64,000 nucleotides of DNA from the NCBI GenBank assembly GCA_949752735.1, contig OX457051.1, positions 1,233,501 through 1,297,500 on the forward strand. The letters run 5' to 3'. The position numbers and the translations under genes were made by a program. The stretch comes from Lumbricus terrestris (Eukaryota; Annelida; Clitellata; Crassiclitellata; Lumbricidae). Shown one piece after another: positions 41,672 to 52,594 of the stretch. The number at the start of each line of letters is the position of its first letter. Positions within the stretch are counted from its first letter, which is position 1. Below the pieces are notes generated by a model that did not search any database, was not told the DNA's origin, and saw only the letters and a program-made list of their open reading frames with translations.

Positions 41672-42450
41672 GGCGCCGTAACAAAACGGCGCAGGACAAA
41701 ACGGCGCCGACATAACGGCGCCGACAAAACGGCGCCGACAGAACGGCGCCGACAGAACGGCGCAATTCAAAGTGCCCCGACAAAACGGCGCCGACAATTA
41801 TACGGCGCAGCACAAAGACTATGATACCCGTCTATAGTGATTGTTTGCTTATTCAAGAGCAAACTCACTACGAATTCCAGATTATAAGATATCGTTCCGG
41901 ATTCCGGCAACTATAGAGCAGAATACATGAATGTATGCGTTTAAAATAGATGTCGGATTGATACAAAATCGTTTTTCCTTAAATAGAATCTGGATTGATT
42001 TAAGCATTTTCGCTTAAATTGAAGCTGGATTGAAGAAAATATTCTTGCTTAAATTGAAGCTGGATTGAAGAAAATATTATTGCTTAAATTGAAGCTGGAT
42101 TTTAAAAAATATTCTTGCCTGAATGGAGGCTGGATTGAAGAAAATGTTCTTGCTTAAATGGAAGCTGGATTGAAGAAATTATTCTTGCCTGAATGGAAGC
42201 TGGATTGAAGAAAACATTCTTGCTAAAATGGAAGCTGGATTGAAGAAAATATTCTGGCTTAAACTGGAGCTGGATTGATGAAAAATAATAGTAATTTAAA
42301 TGGAAGCTGGATTGATATTTGGAATTATATTTTTGCTGCTTAAGCTATTAAACTACTATAAACCATTTTTTTTAGTTCAGTTTGCGCCGTTTTGTCTTGC
42401 GCCGTTTTGTTACCGCGCCGTTTTGTCCTGCGCCGTTTTGTCAGCGCACC
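41672..42450. mobile_element. DNA element with GCGCCGTTTTGTC subterminal repeats, 9-bp TSD
   Basis: The perfect direct repeat AGGCTAGGC flanks it (41663-41671 and 42451-42459). Both ends carry tandem copies of a GCGCCGTTTTGTCCT-type unit in inverted orientation: about nine at the left (41672-41815) and four at the right (42384-42450), with matching outer sequence. The interior holds about ten units of the 35-bp GAAGCTGGATTGAAGAAAA array (41985-42330). It has no transposase. A 9-bp duplication is the MULE pattern, but I cannot place the family. Confidence 0.65.
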
Positions 42451-42458
42451 AGGCTAGG

Positions 42459-42556
42459 CCTAGTCTTTAGCTAGTAACGTTGGATTTGATGTGTAGGCTA
42501 TCCATGCATAGGTCTATCTTATTTAGGCTAGGCATACTTAATAAAACTGTAAACAG
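42459..42556 (+). repeat. Dispersed 95-bp repeat, copy A
   Basis: CCTAGTCTTTAGCTAGTA...CATGCATAGGTCTATCTTATTT is repeated in the same direction at 45198-45303 with few changes. It begins exactly at the target duplication of the preceding element. Confidence 0.7.
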
Positions 42557-42589
42557 GCCTAAAACAAACGAGCTCATTCACTAACTATT

Positions 42590-43790
42590 TTACTACTGGC
42601 TCTAAATTTCATGATCATGCTACTAGGCATGCTCATTTCTACCGCAGTGATTATGCACGCCTAAAAATTAAACAATTTTCTATTAAATACTTGGGTCCTG
42701 GAATTTGGAATGGTCTTCCCACTCACATATCAGCCTTAAATTCCACCAGTCTTTTTAAAAACAGGCTAAAAAAGTTTCTTATTTAGATCTGATAACATAT
42801 ATCCCTTTACCATTGTCTATGTGATCATATTATATGATTTGTCCATCAGCTTCACATTTAAATGGGATCATATGTCACTTACTAATAATTGCTGGTTGTG
42901 TTCAACTATTGTCTTTTTAAAATTTATTTTGTGGACTACCTGCTTATATTTGATTTCTATTATAATGCATGCATTGACATTTTTGTTCACCTACTCAGGG
43001 CCGTAGCAACAAAGAGCGTGGCCCCCTCCAAACATACATGTATGTCCGGGGTTGCGGGGCCCCTTACAATGCAGAAACTGGAATGCGGTATTTATTTCAT
43101 ACAATATACAGAGTTTGTATTGTATAGACCTGCAGTAGGCCTTAAACCGCCCTATTCCATATTTACTTCACGGTTTTATCAGTAAAACTGATATGGCATG
43201 TGCAATAGCGTCATTAAATGTCACTTATCTAGTTGTGCCTTAATTGTTTTGCTACTTTTAGGGGGTACGGAGGGCGGTCGCTACGCCTCTGCACCTACTA
43301 CTTATTGTTTAACATTTTTGTTCAACTTATTGTTGTGGTTTTCTCCATTTTTTCCATGTCTTGAGAATGTACACATTGTCTGCTTGGGTTACGGGGATTC
43401 TACCTCCATTACTGAATGCATTGGGGTTTGAGCCTTTGCGAACTAATCTGAAGTCATAGCCTCTAAACTATATACTTTCTACTATTACTTGTTTCAGTCA
43501 CCTTTTCTTCTCTTTCCTAGCTCTACACTTGTTTCCTCCCCTCGATCTCTCTTCTGCTTATTTAGTGCTTTCCACCATCTTGATTTAAAAATCTCTGTCT
43601 ATGGTTACCCAGGTTTAGCGGGATCACTTCCTTTCTGGGTTACCCATTCCCAGGGATCTCATACTTAATAGTTATGTTATTCTGACTTCTATTTTTTATT
43701 GCACACTATTATACTGTCATTTTCTATGTCGTTCTGTTTTTTTCTTGATCTCTGTGAATAAACAAGTTTTGATTTGATTTGATTTATAAT
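42590..43790 (+). pseudogene. LINE 3' end (RT C-terminus and 3' UTR)
   Basis: The stretch 42596-42785 encodes the last part of a Jockey/CR1-type ORF2, with HFYRSDYARLKIK, YLGPGIWNGLPTHIS and FKNRLKKFLI then a stop. A long 3' UTR follows (including the GGGATCACTTCCTTTCTGGG segment also seen in other LINE ends at 49.25 kb) and ends in (GATTT)n at 43768-43787. A MITE is inserted at 42996-43291. Confidence 0.65.
42996..43291 (+). mobile_element. hAT-type MITE (CAGGGCCGTAGC family), plus copy
   Basis: Ends CAGGGCCGTAGC and GCTACGCCTCTG; exact 8-bp duplication CACCTACT at 42988-42995 and 43292-43299. It matches the inverted copy at 51896-52226 almost throughout. No coding capacity. Confidence 0.85.
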
Positions 43791-43799
43791 ATGCTGCAC

Positions 43800-44530
43800 A
43801 GTAATTCGAATCTTCTTCTTTAGGTCTGCTGCCTCCCGGCAGGTCCAGATGCCCAACGACGCCGCTCCTCTCGGTGTTGTGCTTTTTCCTTGAGTTTTCC
43901 ATATCCATCTTCCATCATCCAGTCCACGAACTTATCCCTAGGTCTTACTCTTCCCCTCTTCCCCTCCATTTTGCCCTCCACTATGTCTCTTTGCAAGGAG
44001 TTGCCTCTCAGTACATGTCCTGTTCAGTTCTTCTGCTTTGTTCTAATTGTATTCATCAAGGATCTTTCTTCCTCCACCTTCCTCAGGACTTCTTCGTTTG
44101 ATTTGTGCTCTGTCCAGCTGATTCGTTCCATCCTTCTCCATATCCACATCTCGAACGCTTCTATTCGTTTGACATCCTCCTTTCTCATCGTCCAGGTCTC
44201 TGCTCCGTACAGTGTGACGCTTCAGATCAGTGCCTTCACCATTCTTTTCTTGATGTCTCGACTCATTCCTCCTTTCAGTAGCTCTTTCCTTTTCGTGAAC
44301 GCTTCTTTCCCCATCGCTATCCTTTTCTTGATTTCTTTGTGGCACTTCCCATCTTCCAATATCAGGCTTCCTAGATAGCAAAATTCAGTGACTTGCTCCA
44401 CTTCTTCTCCATTGATTGTTATTTTCATATTCTTTTCCCCTTTTGCTTCTTTACTTATTCTCATTACCTTCGTCTTTTTGATGTTTATCTTCATTCCATA
44501 TTCTTTGCTGGTTCTGTTCAGTTCATCCAT

Positions 44531-44566
<36 letters not shown>

Positions 44567-45110
44567 CTTTTCTTTAATTGAGCGCCTGCAAACGCACTGC
44601 GCTTTACATTTACAAGTATGCAGTAATCTTAATTAAACTTAACTACTAACTGAACAGACAGCTTTGTAATTACACGGCGCCAATGGCAGCCTACAAAGCA
44701 AATCCGCCCAACGGGGGCTCGAACCTGCTACCTCTCGCACTCTTGGCCAGCGTGTTAACCATTACTCTACCGGGCCCCCTCATTATGTGTTGTAGGTTCT
44801 CTTCTTTGCTTGCCAGCATTGCCTGGTCGTCCGCAAATCTTAGCGCCTTTATCATCTTTCCTCCAACCTTTATTCTTTCTTGACTTCCCGTATTAGCTCT
44901 TCGATGTAAAGATTGAATAGTATGGGTGAGAGTGGGCACCCCTGTCTCACACCCCTTCCTATTTGTCCCGGCTCCGATAGTTCCCCCTCTATCCTCACTC
45001 TTATCTTCTGTCCCATATACAGGTTTCCTATTAACCTTCTATCTCTCCAGTCCACTCCCATCTTCCTCAGGATTGTCATTAGCTTCCTCCAGTCTAGAGG
45101 AAGCTAATTC
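43800..45110 (-). pseudogene. RTE-like LINE, decayed, split by a SINE
   Basis: Minus-strand frames in order: MTILRKMGVDWRDRRLIGNLY, GVRQGCPLSPILFNLYIEELI (45079-44870), ALRFADDQAMLAS with the catalytic FADD box (about 44845), then after the SINE the segment NRTSKEYGMKINIKKTKVM and EVEQVTEFCYLGSL (44530-44222), and fragments of the C-terminal region to about 43820. Stops and shifts are present. The GVRQGC-SP-LFN signature sets it apart from the L2 copies. Confidence 0.75.
44531..44778 (-). repeat. tRNA-derived SINE inside the RTE-like LINE
   Basis: On the minus strand: a tRNA-like head GGCCCGGTAGAGTAATGG with A box and GGTTCGAGCCC B box (44776-44710), a body, then an AGGCGCTCAATTAAAG end and (ATT)n tail (44531-44565). 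It interrupts the LINE frame between the FADD box and the thumb. A CATTAT word on both sides may be the target duplication. Confidence 0.7.
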
Positions 45111-45197
45111 GAATAATTCCAGTAAATGATTAAATTATTATTGAAACGACATGTGATGTATTCAACTAGTCAACAGTTACTGGCATTTTAAATGTAG

Positions 45198-45303
45198 ACC
45201 TAGGCCTAGTCTTTAGCTAGTAGCGTTGGGTTTGATGTGTAGGCTATCCATGCATAGGTCTATCTTATTTAAGCTAGGCCTACTTAATAAAATTATTAAA
45301 ATA
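45198..45303 (+). repeat. Dispersed 95-bp repeat, copy B
   Basis: Direct copy of 42459-42556 lacking the AGGCTAGGC insertion junction. It therefore shows the uninterrupted form of that sequence. Confidence 0.7.
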
Positions 45304-45364
45304 GATCCGTATGGTTGCTCATTTTCACGTGAGGCAGTGACATTGGTACTGATCTTAGGCGATA

Positions 45365-45926
45365 TATATATATATATTAGTAAGGTTTTTGTTATTTTCA
45401 GCTATGCAGGGCCAAAGTTTTGAAGCAATCGACCCCAATCCTTCGCAGAGGGGTCGGGGTCGACCCGACACTGGTCATTGGAAGATCGGCGAATCTCTGC
45501 CAACATGGGGGCCAGGGTGGGAGCAAAAACCCTCATTTCCCCTATTGGCCGTTTCCCTCACAGGCTTATGACAGTACTTTTCTTTCGGGCTGCCATACGC
45601 ATAAAAGCAGCGGTTGACACAGTTTTATAGGTGTTTAAGGCCTGCCCTTTTCCCCGTCCGGATTTTACGGGTCGCGTACCGGTCGAGGTCGGAGCGTGGT
45701 GGGGTGTGGGTGTGGTGGGCCAGGGAGGGAGGGAGGGAAGGAGAGAGGGAGGAAGGGAGGGAGGGAGGGAAGGAGGGAGGGTTGGGTGAGTGTGTGGGTG
45801 GGTGGAGGGATGGAAGGAGGGTGAAAGAGATGGATTGTGGGATGGAGGTAAAATGAAAATGGCCAGGGATTGGCGAGGAGCGGCCTGAATCCTGAAATTC
45901 CCGTGCAACGCCGGGTACCCAGCTAG
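45365..45926 (+). mobile_element. Helitron-like non-autonomous element
   Basis: The 3' end CCCGTGCAACGCCGGGTACCCAGCTAG|T has a small GC hairpin followed by CTAG and a T, the Helitron 3' pattern. A (TA)n tract at 45362-45375 may mark the 5' end, as in similar families. The interior has a GGGA-rich low-complexity tract (45720-45835). There is no Rep/helicase. The 5' boundary is a guess. Confidence 0.5.
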
Positions 45927-46439
45927 TACATAATAAAATTATAAGAACAAAAGAACAAGTACATTTAATTATTTCTTTAATTTTTAGCTTTCAGAATATG
46001 GGAGTGACTTTCATAAAGTGGGGCTAGTGCAAAAGCGTATGGAAAATTTAGGCAGTGGGACCAAGATTTAGCTTCTGCCCGAAAAAATGCATTAGGAATA
46101 TTTTTCACAGACCAAAAAAGAGTTGACAATTTTTTATTCATCGGGTTGAAATCTCATGAAAAAGTTGACGACCTTTTTTAGTCATCGCCTTGAAAACTCG
46201 TGAAAAGTACTATTTTTAGGTTTCCTTTGCTATTTTCCAGGGTCTGCATGCCCGAACATTTATACTTGCCCGAAATTGGGGGGGGGCATTTGCCCCTTCT
46301 GGACCCCGCCTCCTACGCCTATGGGCAAGTGTCACCTCCTACTCATCTGGCGTAGATCAACTATGTCAAGATTCACGGAACTGTAGATCTACTTTAAAGT
46401 GCACGTTTAAGTAGGATAGGCCTACACATTATTTTGCGC
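45927..46439. other. Spacer with a MITE-like end
   Basis: It includes two GTCATC/GACGACCTTTTTT words (46140-46190) shared with the hAT MITEs, and a right-end-like CCGCCTCCTACGCCTATGG at about 46305. I could not find its partner end. Confidence 0.4.
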
Positions 46440-46510
46440 AAATCAATCATAATTTATATAGCGCCCCTTCAATGCAACTAGGCCTACTCAGAGGCGCTAC
46501 CGGCCGAGAT
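46440..46510 (-). repeat. L2-type LINE/SINE 3' tail
   Basis: On the minus strand: GTAGCGCCTCTGAGTAGG...GGGGCGCTATATAAATT and (GATT)2. Same hairpin as the other L2 ends here. Confidence 0.6.
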
Positions 46511-46849
46511 GAACCAAAACAAACAGTTTTCAACGGTTTGTGAAATTGAAAACAGCTTTGGAGGTGTCGCATAGTCAGGGGAAGTCCTTTCCGGGTCGTT
46601 GGACAACCACACAACGAACGCCTCTGCAATGAATGCTCATTAGTACTTAAACAATATGGCAATAGTGATTTAGACTTAGACCTACTATTTCAGTCACAAT
46701 CCCAAAGTATAGGCTACACGTAAAATTTGCATAAATTACATGTAAATTATAGCGACACAGAAACTGGGCGGAAGCAGAAACGGTCGCCTAACACTTTTTT
46801 TCATGTGCATGCAAATGTGGGATGAACTAAAAAAAATTATGGATCCTTA

Positions 46850-47457
46850 TTTGTGACCCACCGTACCAGAACCAGACTTAAGTCTCGTTTTGTACAATTT
46901 GAGGGTCATATATATTCTAAAAGAATGGAGTCTCTTCTTTAAAATGACACAAATCTTATTGTTCTACCATTATTCCTGTCCAAAGTTATAAGTAAAAATA
47001 TGGTTCGACCGTTCAAATTACAATTCTGAGAAAACTCCATTTAAAGTTTCCTATAACTTTGAAATGCAAGATCTTCTGGCAACCATGTTCAGAATTAAAT
47101 TAGATTTGCAAGAAATAAACAGATTGTATAATAGGCTAGAGGGAAGTCTGGGCTTTTTCAGTCATGCCTAATTTGTTATGCTAGCCATATGCCGAATATG
47201 GCTATTAGACTAATAGCGGGAAAAGTCATTGAATTATGTAAACAATAAGAACCACAAAATCATCAAAAATATAATTAAAAATAATATTTTCTGAAAATTT
47301 TAAAGTTTTTATTGTGTATAATACACATTTATTTATAATTTTCTGTCAAAAACTTAAAAATTTAAGTTTTTTTTCACATTTTGGCCATTATCTCAGAAGC
47401 GTGCGTTGCGACATAGGTCGACGCCAGGTGTTGGGCTGTTGGCCAGATGGGTCATAA
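46850..47457. mobile_element. Possible PIF/Harbinger-type MITE
   Basis: Ends TTTGTGACCCA and TGGGTCATAA, with TTA on both outer sides (46847-46849 and 47458-47460). It has long AT-rich imperfect inverted similarity inside and no coding frame. The short target site makes chance more likely than for the hAT elements. Confidence 0.35.
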
Positions 47458-47542
47458 TTATTTACCTTGCCTCCGGACAAGGAAGTGGGGAGGTTAGAGG
47501 AGACCGCCATGCAGGTCCTAACTGGATCCGTTCAGGCCGCCT

Positions 47543-47895
47543 ATAATACAAGATCAAGCCCACTGTAGCTAGCCTACGATGGAAAGTTTATGCACTCGCT
47601 TTTGCTTTCGTTTTCCTGAAACGATTTTCCAGATAGCGATAAATCTGACGCATAGGCCTGGCCAGCACGCGTGTCTGCTCCATAGTGTCCATGGATACAG
47701 CATTCACTCAGACATTAATACAAGATCAAGCCCACTGTAGCCTACGATGGATAGTTTATGTACTCGCTTTTGCTTTCGTTTTCCTGAAAGGATTTTCCAG
47801 AAAGCGATAATTCTGACGCATAATGGACAGCACGCGCGTCTGCTCCATAGTGTCCAATAAACTGTCCATGGATACAGCATTCGCTCAGACATTAA
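47543..47895 (+). repeat. Tandem duplication of a 175-bp segment
   Basis: Two adjacent copies (about 47543-47715 and 47716-47895) share AATACAAGATCAAGCCCACTG through CAGCATTCRCTCAGACATTA with about 90% identity and one 14-bp difference. No coding sense. Confidence 0.8.
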
Positions 47896-48905
47896 GACAT
47901 TAAATATTAAGCAGATTAGATTTTAACAGACATCTCAATTCAGGGCCGGCCCTAGGATTAGCGGGGCCCAAGGCAGCAGCAGGTTACCAAACAAAAATTT
48001 GCAGAGCTGATTTCCTGTCAATGCTGCATTGGTACTAGGCCTACCATAAATTATAGGCCTATGAGGTAATGCAAAATCATGGGACCCGCACATGGGGCAA
48101 GAGGTGCAATTGCCTCTGGAAAATTAGCACCGATCTTTTAACAACTACGTTTTTGGGGGACAAATTTCTTGGCGCCGAAGAATTATGTCAATGATTCACA
48201 AAGTGCATGAAACGAAGCAATTGACATTAGGACCTGTTCTGGGCACTTCTGTGAATAACATTCCAAATATGTTCTTAGTTTCATTTTTTGGCATTTTACA
48301 AGCAATTGCTGAAATTTCACAGTGACCATTGTATTTTATCGTCTTCTACAGAAAAATGTAGCTTACGTGGGCGCCCATGCGCAAAATTGAAGTAAAATTT
48401 AATATAGATTAATGAACACAAATGTCAATCAGGATGTTAGCACCAGACAAGCAGTTTACTATAAAGCAATTACGTTTCATTTAATTATTTGAATATCTTA
48501 CGTCTATGATGTTAAATTGCTAATTCAATAGTTTAAATAAATTTTATTACAAATATTGAAGCGACCATCTGAAGAATAGGCTCATAGGCCTAACAAAATC
48601 CAACTAATGGATCATGACTCATTTTAACGATAATATTTGCGTTTTCTGGATCAAATTAAATTTTCATGTAGCCTACATTCGTACACAAGTGCATAGGCCT
48701 AAGTGGTGTGGCGTCCATTCAAACGGGCAGCGGTGGTGATGTCTCTTACCCGATCAATTAACTAAAAACTGAGGAGAGTCGAGGTTATAGGTACGGTTCC
48801 TAATTAAAATCCGAAAACAGTCATTTAGGTTTATATTTAAAACAGTAGCTTATTATTCTATCACGTTAAAGCAGAAAATTGACTGCCAGCATTGTTGTTA
48901 TTGTT
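47896..48905. other. Spacer with one hAT-like end
   Basis: CAGGGCCGGCCCTAGGATTAG at 47942 looks like the left end of another hAT MITE; no matching right end was found. The rest is AT-rich without frames. Confidence 0.4.
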
Positions 48906-48911
48906 TCCATT

Positions 48912-49422
48912 AAATTTCAAGGCCCTGTCATATGGAATAAAATTCCGATTCACATTCGTAAGACTACTAACTTAACTCACTTTAAACACCTGTTACGTGT
49001 GTATACATTATATAATGTTTTCTGTTAATAGCATGAGGGGTTACCCATGCTAATGCTGATTTATTTGATTGTTTGATTGCTTTGCTTTTATTTTGTTCTT
49101 TCTCTGAATTTTTCATGTAGGGTTTATTAGCCTACATTAGTTTTGGGTTTTTCTATAATATTTTTTTTCTTTCCCTAGTTAAGTAATATCTCTGCATTCC
49201 AATACTCCCTTCAGCTTTCACTTTCTCACTTCACTTTGTTAATTAGGCCCCTGCTTAGCGGGACTTGTCCCTTTTGGTGTGCCTATTTGCTCCCTCACTC
49301 TTATAATACCTATTCACTTTGAGTATTTTCTTATTGTGAATTATGTCTATACTTTGTTAAACATACATGTACAATTGAATTGTTGGGACCAATAATAATA
49401 TGTCTATGTCTATGTCTATTAT
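48912..49422 (+). pseudogene. LINE 3' end with (TGTCTA)n tail
   Basis: 48921-49025 encodes GPVIWNKIPIHIRKTTNLTHFKHLLR, the closing part of a CR1/Jockey-type ORF2, then a stop. The 3' UTR has the CTGCTTAGCGGGACTTGTCCC segment and ends in three TGTCTA units (49400-49420). Confidence 0.6.
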
Positions 49423-49531
49423 TCTGCCCGGTCTTCACAGTTCTAGTTGAGGGGAGGGTATGGATACGCCCACTGCGGACTCTATACACTTAGAGAATGA
49501 GGCTATAGCGTGATGTCTGCTTGTCTAGGAA

Positions 49532-49886
49532 TAAGGCCGTAGCTAGGGGGGTGTTTTGGGTGTTTGAACACCCCCGAAATGGAAATTGTAAAAATAATAG
49601 AATGCATTTACGAGCACATGATGTAAAAGCATGAAATAAAAACTTGAAAACACCCCCGATATGGAAAATGTAAAAAAATTGAAATTAATTGGTGACATTT
49701 TCTGACGATTTCGGCCGGATGACTTAAAAAATAGGTCATCATGCAGTTTTTCAAGAAGGGAAATTTGTGACATTTTCTGAAGATTTTGGCCGGATGATTA
49801 AAAAAATAATAAATAATTTTTAAAAAACGCCATCAGTTTTTCGGGCGGGAAACACCCCCCGAAATCAAATCCTGGCTACGGCCTTG
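49532..49886. mobile_element. hAT-type MITE (AAGGCCGTAGC ends)
   Basis: Ends TAAGGCCGTAGCTAGG and CCTGGCTACGGCCTTG. The 8-bp flanks TCTAGGAA (49524-49531) and TCTCGGAA (49887-49894) differ by one base. It contains several degenerate ACACCCCCGAAATGG and GACATTTTCTGA-GATTT repeats and the GTCATCA core. Confidence 0.75.
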
Positions 49887-50096
49887 TCTCGGAAATAGAT
49901 TCATTGTGGCTGTTGGCCTGTTGCTGCAAGTCTGTAAGCTGTTAATAGCCACTTCAACTAACTAACTAGTGGTGGTTCTCACACAGATCACGAGTCTCCT
50001 GAACCACCGCAAACCCTGTTATGTTTTGTTATGTTAACTATCTAACTAATAACTAACTAACATAACTCGTATACACTATACAATAATTATCCAAAG

Positions 50097-50270
50097 TTCT
50101 TGTTTTGGTCCTCGAGTCTCAATTGGGTCTTGCTCCAGGCCTCCGAAGTATCTCTGCGATCTTATGCTTCGCCCCATTTCTGCCACTTCGCTGCGTCCTC
50201 TGATTAGATCGGATCTTTGTTCTCGCGTCAGGAGCACTTCCGGTTATCAAAAAGCAAATTAATTAGCATG
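50097..50270 (+). pseudogene. L2-type LINE fragment
   Basis: Frame-shifting plus-strand words VLLQAS, LRPISATSLRP, RSDLCSRV correspond to the LKSQRGLAPKYL...HRPLRSSNRLDLLV region of the LINE at 12.7-12.9 kb. A short remnant. Confidence 0.5.
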
Positions 50271-50288
50271 GCAAAACGCCCTACTTTC

Positions 50289-51430
50289 TCACTATTCTTC
50301 TATCTTCTCCTCCGTCATCGATATGACGATGAGGCCTGTATGAATTTCCTCCAAACTTCTCTGCTTCTGATGGTTTCTCCGATCTCGGCCAAGCTGGTGC
50401 CCTTCTCTCTCAGATCTTCTTTGATGTTGTCCATCCAGGTCTTCCTCTGCCTCCCTCTGCTTCTTTCTCCTTCCACATGCCCATGCAGTGCAGCGTTTGG
50501 TAGTCTTTGCTCCGTCATTCTTCTCACATGACCGAACCATCTGAGTCTTCTCTTCCTGATTTTTTCCATTATTGTTTCATCAACTCCTAGTTCTTCTCTT
50601 GTAATTTCATTTCTGATCTTCTCTCTCGTGCTTCTACCTATGATTCTCCTGAGCCAGCTCATCTTTTCTACCAACAGTCTCCGTTCGTCTTCTTTCCGTA
50701 AGCACCAGCACTCTGATCCGCATAGTAATACTGGTTCCACTAAGGTATGATAGAGCTTCATCTTAGTTCTGATGGATATGTTTCTTGCTTTCCACGTTTT
50801 CCCCAGTTTTCCGAATGCCGTACATTCCAGTCCAATTCTTCGTTTGATATCTTATTCGCACCTTCCGTCTTCTGTTATCAGACCTCCGAGATAGACGAAT
50901 CTGGTAACTTGTTCTAATATTCCGTTCTCTGTTTTTTTCTGTAAATCCTCATGACATTTTCCAATGACCATTGTTTTTGTTTTTCGACATTGATTTTAAG
51001 ACCCATTCTCCTACTGCTTTTATCTACCCTGCTTGTTATATTTTGTAGTTTCCCTTGTGTGTCAGCTATCAGATCTATGTCGTCTGCAAAACGGAGGTTA
51101 TTTAATGGACGTCCATTTATGTTTATCTCATGTTTTTTCCTCTTTCTTAGCAAGCCTCATTACTATTTCCAGTATCATATTGAACAGGTCCGATGACATT
51201 CCACATCCTTGTCTTACTCCTACTTTTATCATAAACCATTCCGTTAGTTCCCCTTCCACTCTCACTGCGCTTTCCGATTTGCTGTATATGTCTTCTATCA
51301 ACACTACCAACTCTTCCGGTACTCCACAGTGCCTCAGTACTTTCCATAGCCCCTCTTGCCACACACTGTCGAACACCTGTTTGTAGTCATTCTCAGTATG
51401 GAATGACATAATTATTTTGTTTCTGACCAC
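50289..51430 (-). pseudogene. RTE-like LINE, decayed
   Basis: Minus-strand pieces in order: KQVFDSVWQEGLWKVLRHCGVPEEL and GVRQGCGMSSDLFNMILE (51430-51128), NNLRFADDIDLIAD with the FADD box (51153-50914), then LYHTLVEPVLLCGSECW, RIIGRSTREKIRNE and RRLRWFGHVRRM (50761-50315). At least two frame breaks. Same broad type as 43800-45110 but a different family. Confidence 0.78.
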
Positions 51431-51534
51431 AGTAAATCACGGATAAGATAATTAGCTTGTAGTCGATAATCAAATGGGGGTGGTATTTACCCTTCGCTCG
51501 TAACCCGGCTATATCGCGCATAAATTTTGAAATG

Positions 51535-51895
51535 GTGTGATACATCGTCACTATTGAAACTTGACTACTGCAACTCTCTCTTCCTAAACATTGACATCAC
51601 CCAAATTAGCCGACCCCAAGCTATCCAGAATGCCCTCGCCCGTTCATTAAAACTCACTAAAACTTCCAAACGTCACCACATCACTCCTGTTCTGAAATCA
51701 CTTCACTGGCTCAAAATACCTGAACGCATCGAATACAAAGTCCTCTCACTCACTTACAATACACTTCAATCATCCCAGCCGTTCTACCTTCGTCAGTTGT
51801 TCACCATCCAGCCACTTCGTTCAACACGCTCCTCGTCCTTCATTACACTGCTTCGCCCTCCGATCACTTCATCACTGAAATTCGCAAACGCCTGG
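51535..51895 (+). pseudogene. L2-type LINE, 5' part of a split copy
   Basis: The frame reads LDYCNSLFLNI, LQAIQNALAR-like, HHITPVLKSLHWLKIPERIEYKV and PPITSSLKFANA, then meets a MITE. The coding text resumes in frame sense at 54932. 5'-truncated in the RT thumb region. Confidence 0.8.
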
Positions 51896-52226
51896 CAGAG
51901 GCGTATCGACCGCCCTCCGTACCCTCCGACCGGAGGGGGCCCCGCACACAAGGGGGCCCCCTAAAAGTAGCAAAACAATTAAGGCACAACTAGATAAGTG
52001 ACATTTAATGACGCTATTGCACATGCCATATCAGTTTTACTGATAAAACCATGAAGTAAATATGGAATAGGGCGGTTTAAGGCCTACTGCAGGTCTATAC
52101 AATACAAACTCTGTATATTGTATGAAATAAATACCGCATTCCAGTTTCTGCATTGTAAGGGGCCCCGCAACCCCGGACATACATGTATGTTTGGAGGGGG
52201 CCACGCTCTTTGTTGCTGCGGCCCTG
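51896..52226 (-). mobile_element. hAT-type MITE (CAGGGCCGTAGC family), minus copy
   Basis: Reverse copy of 42996-43291, bounded by ACGCCTGG (51888-51895) and ACGCCTGC (52227-52234), one mismatch in 8. Its left part has a G/C-rich expansion (GGGGGCCCC) absent from the other copy. Confidence 0.82.
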
Positions 52227-52239
52227 ACGCCTGCATAGC

Positions 52240-52589
52240 CAGGGTTGCCAGGTCGTCACGAAAAGCGCGAATTGGGCGACTTTTCAAAGCGCTCGCGACT
52301 GAAAATTTCGTCCTCGCGACCACGCGCTTTTTGGGCGACTTTTGAATTGCCTCGCGGTCGCCACGACGACTTTTTTGACGACCTTTTTTAAAATTCAAGT
52401 AAAAATTTTTAAATTTTCATGAGATTTCGATCGAATGACTAAAAAATAGGTCGTCAGAATTTCTGACGTCTTTTTTTTTAGTCGTCAGAAATTTTCGCGA
52501 CCGAAAATAGAAAAGCTCAATGATCTCGCGATTTTGGCGACTTTTTTCGGAATCTCGCCACAAAGATTTTCCGAAATCTGGCAACCCTG
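52240..52589. mobile_element. hAT-type MITE (CAGGGTTGCCAG ends)
   Basis: Ends CAGGGTTGCCAG and CTGGCAACCCTG. Left flank TGCATAGC (52232-52239); the right flank TCCATAGC is recovered only after removing the hAT element that follows. The interior is rich in GTCGTCA/GCGACTTTT words. Confidence 0.75.
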
Positions 52590-52594
52590 TCCAT

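Noticed and set aside
45558..45908. 116-codon proline/serine-rich frame
   Set aside because: Encoded by the GGGA low-complexity tract within the Helitron-like element.
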